Both the position numbers and the translations under genes were made by a program. The notes under the pieces were generated by a model that saw only the letters and a program-made list of their open reading frames with translations, did not search any database and was not told where the DNA came from. Below are positions 46,973 through 59,476 of a stretch of DNA of 64,000 nt, in pieces; within the stretch, counting starts at the first letter, position 1; each line of letters opens with the position of its first letter. The stretch is taken from positions 84,547,656 through 84,611,655 of the forward strand of contig OW121847.1 in assembly GCA_933228895.1 (NCBI GenBank). The letters run 5' to 3'. Origin of the DNA: Platycnemis pennipes (taxonomy: Eukaryota > Arthropoda > Insecta > Odonata > Platycnemididae).

Positions 46973-47430
46973 CTAACCATATTTTCCAGTTAATCTTCCA
47001 TCTTGACCTTCGCCGACGACAGCGTTCCAATCTACTAAAATAATTAGGTTTTCTTCTCCCCTTACCTGTTTTATTACTTCCCTGGTGTCCTCATAAGCGT
47101 CTTCGTAATCCTTCGTAGACATTAAAACTTGCACCACTACGATATCGACAGGTTTGGTCTTCACCATTATATTCTTTTCGCTATATTGAAGGGAGCTCTT
47201 GATACGAATTCCGGCTCTCATTCTTTGCATTATATCTACTACAGATCATACAAAGACCCCGTGTGTAATATCATGTATCTGTCGCTCCAAAAGGCTTCTT
47301 TGAGCCACTTCATTTCGCCGATTCCTAATACGTCTATGTCATTTCTTCGCATTTCCACCTTTAGGTTCTCTAATCTTCTGCAGTTCCGAAGTGATCTCAC
47401 GTTCCATGCACCTACCCTACTAAAATAGTT
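46973..47430 (-). pseudogene. Apurinic-like endonuclease domain of the retroelement
   Basis: Two minus-strand frames, 47239-47430 and 46973-47230, cover the N-terminal half of the exonuclease-endonuclease-phosphatase fold, from GAWNVRSLR to ILVDWNAVVGEG. The usual GDWNA is changed to VDWNA, and a frame break lies at about 47235. It is not expected to be active. Confidence 0.75.
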
Positions 47431-48230
47431 ACTAGGGTAGTACCCAAGGTGAGTAAAGTGAGGAGGTGGTCTCAGCTGGCAGCTCGGCATGTGCGTGACG
47501 TCACTGAAGTCCCGTCTCCCAACCACGCACGAGCAGAACGCGAAAAGAAGGGAATTTTCACATTCGGTGAATGCTTTATTTTGACACAACTCGCTTCCGT
47601 GTGTCGCTTAACCAATACAGAATTTTAATATAAATATGTTAATTTCCTTGAGAAGTCGAAGAACTGGCTACTCAAAGAAGAAGCGGAAATTACTAAAAGA
47701 ATTACGAAGAGTTGATTTAGGGTAGGCAAAGAATCGACGAAGCCTCAATGTAGTTCGTTTTATAAAAGTATTAGTAAAGCCCGATAAGTGTTATGCGTCG
47801 TGGTCATTAACCAAAGATTAGCTGGATGGATGCCTCGGCTGAATGTAGTTATGATATTTCGAAGGAATCCCATCTTCCTCCATTATTAGCCAGAACACTT
47901 AGGTTGGTACCGGTAGGGTTATTTACCTAAAAAAATATCTGGATCAGTTAAAAAATAATAGGGCTCTAAGTGAAATTTTAATACAGTTCGAAAAATCAAT
48001 ATTATCAACTATTAACAAAAGATATGGTTTGAAATAAACGTTTTGTTAGTTTGTTTATTTACATTGATGGTCGTAGAGTAAAACGAAGAATGATTCTAAA
48101 TAGATGCATAGATTTTAAGAAAAATTGGTTAACAGCCCTTTGCGAAAAAACTGTTAGATTTTAACAGTTACTGTTGACTGTTGAAATTCAACAGTCTCCT
48201 TTTACTCACCTTGGGTAGTACCTACCCTAG
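47430..48230. mobile_element. MITE inside the retroelement 5' region
   Basis: Its ends carry AGTACCCAAGGTGAGTAAA and, inverted, TTTACTCACCTTGGGTAGTA. The flanks CCTACCCTACTAAAATAGTT and CCTACCCTAGTAGAATGTTT resemble each other and may be a diverged long duplication. The left part has GGAGGTGGTCTCAGCTGG, also at 5413. No coding domain. Confidence 0.65.
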
Positions 48231-48775
48231 TAGAATGTTTATCACTCTTGACTGTAGTCCCCATTCTGGGATCCGAGTAGGGGACTATCTTCGGAATATT
48301 TTACTCAGTTCCATCACGGAAAATTTGGAGTAGCTGCGACCTCTTGGGATAATGATGTGGTTGTTTCCTCTTGCCTTCCACATCACAGCACCACAGCCGT
48401 TTCAAGTAATTGCTACCACGCGTGTAATGACATGTGTGTCGCTGTACCTACCACTGTGGTCTCCACCTTCCCTGACATGAAGAATAGCTACTGCCCTCTC
48501 TCCAGCTGATGGGATGCGTACTTGTTGGCGGCCTCCCGTCGTCAAGTTATGGCATATTCACTGGTTTTTGTAGTATTTGGAAATCCTACCTTACCCAAGG
48601 ATAGACTAATACCATCCCGGAACGCCTTCGCTTTTTTTGTACGACTCGCTTATTTCGCAACAAACCCACCCAAGGTGGGATACCTAACCCACCCAAAGTG
48701 CGACCCAGAGGTCGATCCACTATCCGCAACCCGGTGGACCCAGTAGGTGGCTTTAAGCTAAGGCACGAGAACTGA

Positions 48776-49338
48776 GTTAAAAATTTAATATATTCGGTAC
48801 CTATATAACATAGTGGGGTCTGTTATCTACGTGTAAAAGTAAACTTTCCGAAGATTCAAAATCAAAGGAGGAGATCATGTGATTCAGATGACATCTCTTG
48901 CTATACTAATCAAAGCACATTTGCAACCTTAGCTTGTGTTAAAAGTTAGGAGCACCTTAGTAGGTACTTCTTTAATCTGTATAATCATGGTAATTCAAAT
49001 CCTACATAAACATTAATCGCAGCACAGGCTTGGTTGATTTACAGCAAACGAGTAGTATTTGGCGCGCTTGGTTTTCGACTACCTGCATTCATGTCCTCTC
49101 AAATGTCAATTGAAAGGTAATTTTGAAAAGTTACGTTCGTATACTCTATTTTTAACGTCCCCCTCCCCCAGCTTTCTCCTTATAAGACTGAGAGATTAAC
49201 TTGCCTATGCGATAAACCGGAGTTCCTATAATTTAGTTGGTTAAAAAGTATACTTTTTCTTTCTTGAAGGCTTGAGTGTTTTTCCGTACCTTTACGATTT
49301 ATTTTTGTTTCTCTGAATGGAAGGAGTTCGTCCAGCTT
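48776..49338. other. Intergenic, nothing recognised
   Basis: AT-rich, with a 64-codon minus-strand frame that matches nothing. Confidence 0.55.
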
Positions 49339-51330
49339 AGGGCCAGTTTCACCAACAACGGTAAAATTTCCCATTATCGCAGTTTACATTATCTCCGTTA
49401 ATGTTATTATCTCGATAATCTCTCGTTCGCGTTCTACCACTGTCATTATTATCTCGGGTTTATAAAACCGAGATTTCTCTGAGAACGTTTAGGTTAGTAA
49501 ATTTCTCATACTCCTGACGTCAACAAACAAATAAAAGCGCCTAACCGATTTGTAATTCAGCTGATTTAACTTCGTGCTTATTGTAACTAAAGGCATTTCC
49601 AATGGACCCATGAAGGACAAAATATTAACTAAACGTCCACGAAACATCTATATTATCTTCTACGTATATCTAGAACATATCTGTAATCACTTTCAAAAAT
49701 CGTCTATATGTTTATAAGATATTTCAAACCCCGCTTTTCCTAATTCTGCTAAACATCTCCCCTAAGATATCACTTATTGTCTTCACCGTTACGTTTATGA
49801 GATAGAGAAATAAAATACCGGAATGAATTTAAATTACATTGCCTTTATTTACAGCGTCTCGAAAACGTACAGGAACTGCTATTATAGGTACCTTTCGATC
49901 ACTTAAAACTTAGCATTTCCTTCGTCGTTGTCATTGGTGTCAAGGTGAATTATCATGCGAATGAATTTAAGTGATGACTTGAAATTGCTTCTGCTTAGGG
50001 CGTTTTACAAGGCGAATGATCTTTCGAATTAATTCCTTGAATGTTACGTGCAGAAAGGATAGGCCTATCGATAGTACATATCGATTCACGGGAGATTTCC
50101 GACCAACGAAGCGGTATCGATGGTTTGTTACGTCCATGCATGTTCGTGGTTACGTCTTCTGCCTTGTTTAGAAGTGATGATGGTGATGCGTGATAGTTGA
50201 AATAAAGTATGGTGTATATTTAGTAATTATAATATTCATTATAGAAAGCTTCTAGATATTGAGGTTCGAGTTTATCTGAAGTGAAGTAGAGCTATTAATA
50301 ATGAATCGGTCTGGTTTAATTTTCGCATCTACTGCTAGTGTCCATTACAACGGTGGCAGCCACAATTATTCCGGAGAAAGCTACGAGAGAGGAGAAATAG
50401 AGGTCGAGGTACGTTAGGCCTGATACAAAATAAACTGTTTTTATAGGAATATCGTAATTTATGAAGAAAGACGCTGGATCAATTTCATACTACATTAAAT
50501 CTCACTAGACGTGATTATGAAAGATCGGACCCGACGACGAGAGAAGCAATTTCGGTGACAAGAGATACTTGATCAAACTTTGATATACATGTTTATAATT
50601 ATACTGATATTTTGCAATTCGTTTCCGGCTGGCTGTCACGCTAAGATTTTATAGCGACGGGAAATCGTTTCCATACCGTATGCGGCTATGACGTTCCCTG
50701 ATTACTCAGCTAGAATTCAAGAGTGTTATAAAATATGTTTAATTATGGTTGAAGTGTGTAGGAGTATCTGTTGTGAGAAGTGTACTATTTACATTTAAAC
50801 AAGATAGAGTTTTAGAGGTTAGATACGTGCCAGATGTTTTTATTTATCCTTTATGTAACACCAACGTTTCCACGGACGACTCATGCATCGTCTTCAGGGT
50901 GTGTGAAGTTGGTGTTATATAAATATTTAACCCGGTGGAAATCCGGAGAAGATCTCACCTGAATTTTTGCTCAGTGCTTTTCGTAGCATTTATTAACTCG
51001 GGATAAATAAAATCTCAGCTTATAGGTTCAGATAAATTGCGCGTTCCTTAATCCACCTAGTATTTGCCTTAAATAACGACAATTGAGCTGAAATGTCTTG
51101 ACTAAAACCTAAAAGTAGCTGACGAAATCGCCTGCGCGCCATGTTGCTGTTACAGAGTTATCTCGGATAATAACCTTTCACCTCGCGAAAATCTCCGGTA
51201 AAAATATTAACCGAGATAATGCCCCAAAACCGAGTAAATAGTACTGGTGGAACAGAGAAGTCACATTACCTCGGTTAATCCCTAAATTAACCGAGTTAAA
51301 AAGATTATCTTCGTGGGTGAAACTGGCCCT
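49339..51330. mobile_element. TIR element of unassigned superfamily, unit 1
   Basis: It starts AGGGCCAGTTTCACC and ends GGTGAAACTGGCCCT. Near the ends are repeated TTAACYGAG/CTCGGTTAA and TTATCTCG motifs. Inside are an ATG-initiated 38-codon frame at about 50301 ending after a GAG|GTACGT donor-like site, and a CCCTGAAGA...GGAAACG motif on the minus strand (about 50870-50905). No transposase was recognised. Confidence 0.7.
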
Positions 51331-53064
51331 AAATGTCCACGAAACATCTCATTATCGTCGACGTATATCTAAAATAAATCTATAATCACTTTCAAAAATC
51401 ATCTATATGTTTATAAGATATTTCAATGCCCGCTTTTCCTATTTCTACTAAGCATCTCCCCGAAGATATCACTAATTGTCTTCACTTTTACGTTTAGGAG
51501 ATACACATTTAAAGTACTGGAATGAATTTAAATTACGTTGCCTTTATTTACAGCGTCTCGAAAACGTACAGGAACTGCTATTATAGGTACCTTTCGATCA
51601 CTTAAAACTTATCATTTCCTTCATCGTTGTCATGGCCGTTTTACACGGTAAATTATCATGTGAATGAATTTAAGTGATAACCAGAAATTCCTTCCGCTTA
51701 GGGCGTTTTATGCGGCGAATGATCATTCGAATTAATTCCTTGAATGTTCTGTGCAGAAAGGATTCGCAATGGTAAGCCTATCGATAGTACATATCGATTC
51801 ACGGGAGATTTCCGACCAACGCAGCTATATCGATGGTCAGAATGGTTTGTTTACGTCTTTTGATTTGTTCGGAAGAGATACGTAACATATGAAATGAAAT
51901 ATGGTGTATATTTGGTAATTATAATATTCATTATACAAAGCTTGGTAGATATTGAGGTTTAAGTTTATCTGAAGTGAAGTAGAGCTATTAATAATTGATC
52001 GGTATGGTTTAATTTTCCCATCTGCAGCTTCAGTGTCCATTACAACGGTGGCAGCCACAATTTTGCCGGAGAAAGCTAGGAAAGGAGAAATAGAGTTAGA
52101 GGTACCTACGCTAGGCCTGATACAAAATAAACTGTTTTTATGGAAATGTGAGGCCTATCGTAATTTATTAAGAAAGACGCTGGAGTAATTCCATACTACA
52201 TTAAATCTCACCAGACGTGATTATAAAAGAACGGACATGACGATGAGATAAGCAATTTCTGTGACAAGAGATACTTGATCAACCTTAGGTATACATTTTT
52301 ATGAGCATACTGATATTTTACATTTCGATTCCGGCTGGCTGTTACTGGTCACGCTAAGATTTTTTTAGCGACGGGCGAATCGTATCGTATCGTGGCTATA
52401 GCGTTACCTGATTACTCAGCAAGAATTCATGATAGTTATAAAATATGTTTAATTATGCTTGAAGAATGTAGGAGTATCTATCGTGAGAAGTGTACTATTT
52501 ACATTAAAATAAGATAGTGTTTTAGAGGTTGGATACGTGCTATTTGTTTTATATTTATCTTTTATATAACACCAACGTTTCCATGGATGACTCGTCCATT
52601 GTCTTCAGGGCAAGTGAAGATGCTCTCACCCTGAAGTCTATGAACTAGTCGTCCGTGGAAACGGTGTTATATAAATATTTAACCCGGTGGAAATCCCGAG
52701 AAGACTTCACCTGAATTGTTCCTAAGTGCTTTTCGTAGCGTTATTAATTCAGGATAAATAAAATCTCAGCTTATGGGTTCAAATAAATTGCGCGTTTCTT
52801 AATCCACCTAGTAATTGCCTTAAATAACGATAATTGAGCTCAAATGTCTCGACTAATATCTAAAAGTTTCTCACGAAATCGCCTGCACGCCATGTTTCTT
52901 TACAGAATTATCTCGGATAGTAACCTTTCACCTCGCAAAAACCTCAGGTAAAAATATTAACCGAGTTAACAGTAGGTACTGGTGAAACAGAAAAGTCACA
53001 ATAACTCGGTTATTACCAAAATTAACCGAGTTAAAAAGATTATCTTCGTTGGTGAAACTGGCCC
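51331..53064. mobile_element. TIR element, unit 2 (lacks left end)
   Basis: It repeats 49631-51330 in the same orientation with roughly 10% divergence by eye and ends in the same right terminus GGTGAAACTGGCCC. It begins exactly where unit 1 ends, at a point corresponding to base 49631, so the left 292 bp are absent. The CCCTGAAG...GGAAAC motif is present twice, head to head (52567-52665). Confidence 0.8.
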
Positions 53065-53065
53065 A

Positions 53066-54469
53066 TAGTCGTAAATGTGAACCAAAGTTCTTCGTTTACT
53101 TCATTGGATAAAGAATCTCTAACATCATGATTGCAATAATCTGGAAATACTTCTTAAGAAAAAAGTATCCTAGTTCTACATTCATCGCTTATGCATTAAG
53201 TTATTCTAAACATTGCATTGTCAAATGTCAATGCCCCCATTCAACGGCTCAGTTATATTTTATCTTTCACCCACACGAAATGGTTTTGCTCTGGCATTTA
53301 AGGTGGCTGGGTCGAAATTTACAGGTGTATAGATTTTCTTCATAATTGCAATGTTTGTTCCTTTAATTATGCTCAATAATTCTACGGGAAAATTTTTTGG
53401 TGTTTTCGGTGTAGTTTTTGAGATAATTAAGTTTTTTTTTAACATGGGGCCTTATGGCGTACCCAGCTTCGTAAGGGTCAATTGTGTATTATTTACGTTT
53501 CTACAATACAGATTTTCTCCAAAAACTGAAATGATGTGGATATTTGCCAACAATTTTTATTCTGAGAAAATAAACCAGTGTTATCGACTTATTTCCTCCG
53601 TATATACGAAAGAAATAAAATATTCCTTAAATTTTCAAATATATTGCTTATCGCAAATATTCAAAGTTTTGAGGAGCATTTGGCAACGTCGAATCGGACG
53701 AGGGAAAGCGAACGCGCGAGAAACCACAACAAATCACACCACATAGTCCAAGAATGTTACAATGTAGTCCCCTTGACAGAGTTCTTGACATAGATTAAAG
53801 AAGAATTCTGTTCTTTAATCTATGGTTCTTGAGAATAGACGAATACGACACCTACCGTTACGACCGCTGAAGCACAGAAACAAATGCCTACACAACAGCA
53901 GTGCCGAATTTCAGAATGTGCGTTGTTGCCGAGTAAAAAAGAGAGATTAAATAAATGTTATGCATGTTTAAGCGTTTAATCACAATTATTTCGTCACTGC
54001 AAAGTATGCGAATACCCATAGCACAAAATTACATACTTTTTCAATCCATAGGTTAAAACCAACATCTCCAAGGTCAAAGGATATGCACAGAGTGACAACG
54101 TTAAGGTTGCCAGAAACCGAATCAAGTCCAGTTTTATGTTATGTTTCATGTCAATGATTAAATTAAAAAGGATAATGTTTCAATATGACTTGAGAATTTG
54201 ATGCATCCGGTTAAAATGTCGTGTAATTTAATCACCTCCAAGCAATTTTTAGTGCCACTGAAATCATATGAGCACTAGTTCTCAACGACTCACGATTACC
54301 GAACCAGCCATCTTAATGAGATGCTTAGGTAAACGTGATATTAAAAGTTATACTTAATAATAGTCCCATTTTAATCGTTCTCCTGTTATCTCTTTTTATC
54401 TGTTGTATTGTTCTTAGTTTTAAAGTACTTAATTAGTTGTTGAAGTAATACAAAAGTTTGGGTTACTCT
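53066..54469. other. Intergenic, nothing recognised
   Basis: Open frames up to 131 codons (53351-53746) have no recognisable domain and look AT-driven. A short hairpin lies at 53788-53824. Confidence 0.5.
53788..53824. repeat. Hairpin with 14-bp arms
   Basis: CATAGATTAAAGAA and TTCTTTAATCTATG around an eight-base centre. Confidence 0.8.
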
Positions 54470-54766
54470 TTAAGCCTGGTCTACACGTAACGTTTTGTCG
54501 TCAGTTATGCATGATCATGCCGGATTTGTCAAACAAAACGTTGCCTGGGGTCGGTAAGTTGGACATCTTGCATGAACTGAATGAGGTTTGACAAACCTGC
54601 AAAAGACTGATGGGCTGGAGCTTTGCGTACAAGCAAAACGGCAGACAAGTCGGTGCATGTAGACGCGCGTCAGTCTAATCGGTCAAACTTCGCTCCCCTG
54701 CCAGTCTGTTCTCGGCAACGCTGGAGGTTGCAACTAGTATTTTAGTACGTGTATTGACCAAAGAAA

Positions 54767-55449
54767 GTGTCATCAGACCTACGACACTGGTCCTACGACT
54801 TTTTTGCGGAGTTCATAGAACTGCACCAAAGTATTCCTTCCCTCTGGCAAGTGAAATCAAAGGATTACAGCAACCGAGACAAGAAAAACCAGGCATACTC
54901 CGCTTTGGTTAACAAGTTCAAAGAAGTGGATCGTGAAGCAACTAAAGAGTCGGTTACCACAAAGATCAACTCATTTCGAACAGTTTGCCACCAAGAGTGT
55001 GCGAAAATAAAAGCGCTCTGGAGCTGAAACAGAAGAAATCTACAAACCTTCATTGTGGTACTTTGATTTATTTTCCTTCTAAACGTCGAAGACCAACTCC
55101 TGAGAAGATCACGGGCAATCATAGAAGGTTATGAGAAGAAAGTAAGTAAGGAGAGGGAAAGACGGTAACTGCCAGCGAAAAAGTGTCAAGCTGTGACGCA
55201 CCATCCTCCAGCGGCCAATCTTCTATCACAAGAAAGAGGAAACGATCCATCATTGATCCAACTACTGAAGTACTTTGACTGGCTGAAGAGGTATTGAACG
55301 CCGTTTGCTCCGATGATGAATTTGATGCGTACGGGAAATATGTGGCGCATAAATTGTGTTGTCTTAAAGGGAACCAAAGTATCTTTGCTCGGAAGCTTTT
55401 GAACGATGTTGTTTTTGAAGCTGAACTGGACGCAATTACGAAAGACTAA
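54767..55449 (+). pseudogene. Harbinger-associated MADF protein, broken
   Basis: The frame from 54767 encodes a MADF domain: FAEFIELHQSIPSLWQVKS, KDYSNRDKKNQAYSALVNKF and VTTKINSFRTV. A TGA at 55025 ends this frame; the domain continues in another frame as EEIYKPSLWYFDL (about 55030-55070). Farther on, CDAPSSSGQSSITRKRKR and FDAYGKYVAHKLCCLKGNQS to FEAELDAITKD (55190-55449) form the usual C-terminal part. In Harbinger elements the MADF (Myb/SANT-like) protein helps the transposase enter the nucleus and bind the ends. No ATG was found at the first codon (GTG). Confidence 0.82.
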
Positions 55450-55719
55450 AGTTGTGAACTGTGCTGGTTCTTCTTGAGGGCAGCTTTTAATGTAACTGAG
55501 TTTTCCTTCTAATCATCACGCAGATCCTTCCAATCGCACAATGGGTTATCCACAATCCAATAATCAAGTTAAGCCTAAGAAAAGTTAAATCACAAATATC
55601 AATACTAATACAAATATAAGTAGTTCCTCAATATTTCCAGGAATTTCGACGTACTATCCTAATTGTAAGAATAATCCCTAAAATTACGCAATCCCCATCA
55701 ATTGTTTTCTTTATTAATT

Positions 55720-56041
55720 TTACTTTTTTTTAGCAGTTTATATTTATTTGAAACATGAATAAATATATTGCGCTTTTTTTAACTGATTGTGAAATTAAAA
55801 AAAAAATATTTTGTTTGTGTAAGGAAATGCTCGACACTTGTCATTTTTGTCAATGAAACAAACAATTACTTATGTTCAATTTTACTTTTTTTAGCAGTTT
55901 ATATTTATTTGAAACATGAATAAATATATTGCGCTTTTTTTAAGTGATTGTGAAATTTAAAAAAAAAATATTTACTTTGTGTGAGCAAATGCTCGACACT
56001 TGTCATTTTTGTCAATGAAACAAACAATTACTTATGTTCAT
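55720..56041. repeat. 161-bp tandem duplication
   Basis: Two units, starting near 55720 and 55881, each running from TTTTACTTTTTTTAGCAG to CAATTACTTATGTTCA. Differences between units are few. Confidence 0.9.
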
Positions 56042-56082
56042 ATACATTATCATTTTTTGTCAAGTCTACACATATTTATATA

Positions 56083-56475
56083 AAACAGTGTTCCTTTCAA
56101 AAGGCGAATTATACGGACGCTTTATTTACTTAGCTTTAAATGTTCATTTTTCAGAAAGTTGCATATGGCTTCAGAGGTTCCTGGTATGTTGAGGCTCAAA
56201 GCTTGTTTAGAAATTATAGTTGTATATTCAAGGTCCATGTAGCTCCTGCCAGTCGCTAAAAACCTTAACATGGCGGTCTCTACTGGGGGCTGATAGCCGC
56301 ACTCATGGTAGAATTCTGCTTTTCTATTTCAGGGTTACAAGCGTTAACAACTCACAATACGTGTCTGTGTCCTTACGGAAGTAATTGAGGCAATATTCTG
56401 GTTCCTTCTGAGTTTCTCGGAGAAGATTCACATTAGAGAATGTGCCTCTTTTCAATAACCATTTTTGTGACCACC
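56083..56475 (-). pseudogene. Harbinger transposase N-terminal fragment
   Basis: The minus strand encodes KWLLKRGTFSNVNLLRETQK, then EPEYCLNYFRKDTDTYCELL, then broken pieces ending in GTSEAICNFLKNEHLKLSK and a stop. This is the region before the DDE domain in insect Harbinger transposases. The catalytic DDE half is absent from the element. Confidence 0.8.
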
Positions 56476-56690
56476 GTGAACGACGGGTAAATTTTTTTTT
56501 TCTTCAGGTTTTGGGCAGATATTGCAATTATGGCCACTACTAAAGTAGTAGTTCTTCCTCGATGACGATTTCGGAAAGACTGGGCGAAAGTTTGAGCAGT
56601 GTACCCGCACGATTTGCGTCAGTCTTGTTGGTCAGTCTTTCCATATCATGCAAGACTGACGACAAAACATTACTTATAGACCAGGCTTTA

Positions 56691-59476
56691 TACCTGCAGT
56701 TACTTGAACGAATATGTTTTCCCGCCATAAACCTCTGCCCACAATGAGGTTGCAATGAATATCCTTCTCGCCACAATTATGCTTGTTCTATAAAGTTTCG
56801 GACTGCTAGTTGCATAAATTATTACATGTCTATGTTAAACAGCGATTTCATTTGTTGTGAACGCATAAAAGATTCAGGTTGACACAAATAATACATTTTT
56901 CTACCCCGATATTACTAATAATGCTAACACGAATAATATAGTTTGCTAACTCCAATTTTTTTTCATACTGTATTTCATACCAGGCATAATATTTCCCCTC
57001 GTATACTACATAATATTTAATCATCCCTTTCGTTGGTACCAAATCCCCGTTGAAGCGTAAATCATTTCGTAGTGTACGTATTTGTTCAAATATTCCATAG
57101 TTATTCAATCTCACATTTGAAAATGGTTATTCATTTTCTGTTAAGAGTGAATGAGATCCTGTTAGGAAAAAACGAATCGCGCCCCATGACCTGAAATAAG
57201 ACGTGAAAGGCAATCGTGACTAGCGTCTAGTAATGGATTGGAAGCGTGGTGGTATACTGTATACTCATGGGCTTATTTCTTAAACACTGTTGAGGGAACA
57301 TTTTAAAATTATTAAGATGACACGAAAATGTCTCGATTCGGACTTAAGCTCCCGTTGTCCGCGCTGCCACGATTCACGTCACTTCTCTGTGTCTGAGGGT
57401 GGGGAATTATTCAGATAGTGAGCATTGGATGGCAGCAAGATTATCTATTCCCTCGCTGCTCGTTGCTACATGTATCGTAATCCTCAGCATTGGATTTTGC
57501 CCACTTTCCTCTCTGCAAATACCTAACTTGAAGTTCGATAGCGGGTATCCACTTGAAATGAGATCCTACTAAATGTCCCAAACCATAGCATGATCGTAAG
57601 AGTAACCTTGATGGCACTCGTAATTATTCTATCAGTACTGTCTGTTACAGCGATTATTTTAATATTATTGCAAGTCATGTAGCGAAAGGGATGTATTGAA
57701 TTCCGTTGCCATATTTTTTTCTTTTTTGACTGGGAACAGAAGCGATAGGTACTTAATTTCAGTCTAAATTAGGTATATTTAATTCTAGCGACCTTTATTC
57801 CCTCGGCAACATAATTATAGTACGTTTTAAGTAACTTGTTATGTCCTATACGGATTGTCCTAGCATTTTATTTTCTCATGATTCCCTCAGACAAATTGTG
57901 CTTGGCTCATATTCGTCAATTTTCTAATTATCTCTGGAGCAATAGGCGCCATCATTGCTTGATAATTGTAATGGTACCAACATTTCTTATTGAATGATGT
58001 AAATGATTTTCACTATCGTCGATATTCATTCATTAAAAAAGATTTACTATGAAATTCAAGGGTCCTTCCTGCGCCGGATATTAATGACATTGTGAAGCTC
58101 CCGATTAGACGATAGGGAAAGTTTTCGAGTGAATCTAATTGAATCGAGCGAAATAAGACCATACTCAAGCGTTTTGTTTGTCATTTGCTCAACGTGACCC
58201 TACATTTTGAATATTACCGGGAAATCTTTCCGACATACTTAGCCTTGTCTACCATTCCCGTGATTCCATCTGGTGGGAACTAACCTTCCGATTCCCACTA
58301 GGTAAATAGTATGGCGTGAACTTTCCCCCCTTGACCGTTAAATAAGTTACAATTACGAGGAAAGCTTGGAGATCAAATGTTAACTGGTATTTTTTTCATT
58401 CCTTTAGAAGATCTGAACCGTGGTGCAATTGAAAATTACATCATGATTTTGACGTTGATTGCCTGGAACACTAATGGTGTTAGGTCTTGGAAGAGTATAA
58501 GTTGCAAAACTAAGCATTTGTAGCTTCTTCAGCAATTGGACGTATTACAATTCATATACTTATTCCTGTTGCGCGCGCGTCCGCTCTTCACTTGAGTGAA
58601 ATAAATATGTTCTCAATAAAAATGTTTCTGACATGGAATATGCCTACGTAAGCGCTCGAAGGAAATAAGCACCTTTTACTAATAACATATGAAATAGAAG
58701 CTAGAATGCGCGGCGGTATTTATTCTTCATCTTAAAATAATTTTAAATACATCGCGGTATCTTCCCGCTCGGATTTTTGGCAGGGGTGAAGAGTAACCAT
58801 AACGTTTTAAAATTCTCCATAATTTTGCTCCTACCTTCACATGTGAAGAAACTATATCTCAGTCACCGTCTCGTAGCGAGACTTCTAGTATATGCGTATT
58901 TTAAGATTACCATTCTTGTGGGGTAAACGTTAACTGCCAAATTATTGGGAAGCGATCGGGAGGCAGTGGTACTAACGAATGACGACTTTAACAATCATTC
59001 TACATTTTTATTTACAGTAATAGATTAAAGTAACACGAGAGAATAAAGTTTTTGAAATGCGTATTTTAATTCAGCGAGGAGGAATTGCCAAGAATGCTTT
59101 CATACTCAGTAAATATCCTGGCTTGTGCACTTCCACTACCACCTCTGCCGTCACGTGGTGTGCGTTATCGATTCGCGCAGCAGGATTTCGGTCGATAGAA
59201 CTCATGACCTCGAAGGACGTATAATAACGGATCTGCTGTTGTGTTTGTTTTTTGTCGTGTTAGATATACTCCTATGTTAAGTTATGTGTTACGCAATTAA
59301 AATATGTGAATCATTCCTTATGTTTCCGGGATATGTTGGGAATCTCAGGCAGCGGTAGAAATGGAACATTGCATTGACATCAAGTAATCTTGGCACGCAG
59401 TTGCTGTTTATGTTTGAAGGAATGTTAAAGCCTGGTTAGTTTCGGACTTGTGTAACTAAGTTTGAATTGTCCAGAT
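56691..59476. other. Upstream flank of the arrestin gene
   Basis: No transposon ends or coding motifs were recognised. A region at 59210-59476 is a plausible place for the promoter and 5'UTR of the following gene, but no TATA box or initiator stands out. An unseen 5' untranslated exon is possible. Confidence 0.5.

Larger units (their letters stand above)
43163..48775 (-). mobile_element. Non-LTR retrotransposon (endonuclease-RT family), interrupted
   Basis: On the minus strand the 5' region lies at 48231-48775, the endonuclease at 46973-47430, RT fragments at 43300-44160 and 45948-46640, and the RT C-terminus (LRRRRDNLIGHILRHDGL) at 43163-43250. The endonuclease shows GAWNVRSLRNCRRLENLKVE, NDIDVLGIGEMKW and DWNAVVGEGQDG. 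This is the family often annotated in insects as craniofacial-development-protein-2-like. Its GATGATGA-tailed 3' end (seen at 28078) is missing here. It is split by the hAT-type insert at 44177, a 145-bp foldback at about 46645-46789 and a MITE at 47430. Confidence 0.8.
54473..56687 (+). mobile_element. PIF/Harbinger transposon, decayed
   Basis: It starts AGCCTGGTCTACACGTAACG and, inverted at the right, AGCCTGGTCTATAAGTAATG; the pairing continues through GTTTTGTCGTCAG. TTA flanks both sides (54470-54472, 56688-56690), the 3-bp target of this superfamily. The element carries both genes typical of Harbinger: a MADF protein on + and a transposase fragment on -. A 161-bp tandem repeat lies between them. 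The transposase catalytic domain is missing. Confidence 0.9.

Noticed and set aside
52567..52605. Functional hammerhead ribozyme
   Set aside because: CUGAAGA, a bulged stem II and GAAAC can be drawn, but no stem I pairing was found around it.
53351..53746. 131-codon + frame as a gene
   Set aside because: AT-driven composition, no domain, no splice or start context.
54767..55449. Host MADF transcription-factor gene
   Set aside because: It lies inside Harbinger ends with a TTA duplication and is broken by a frameshift.
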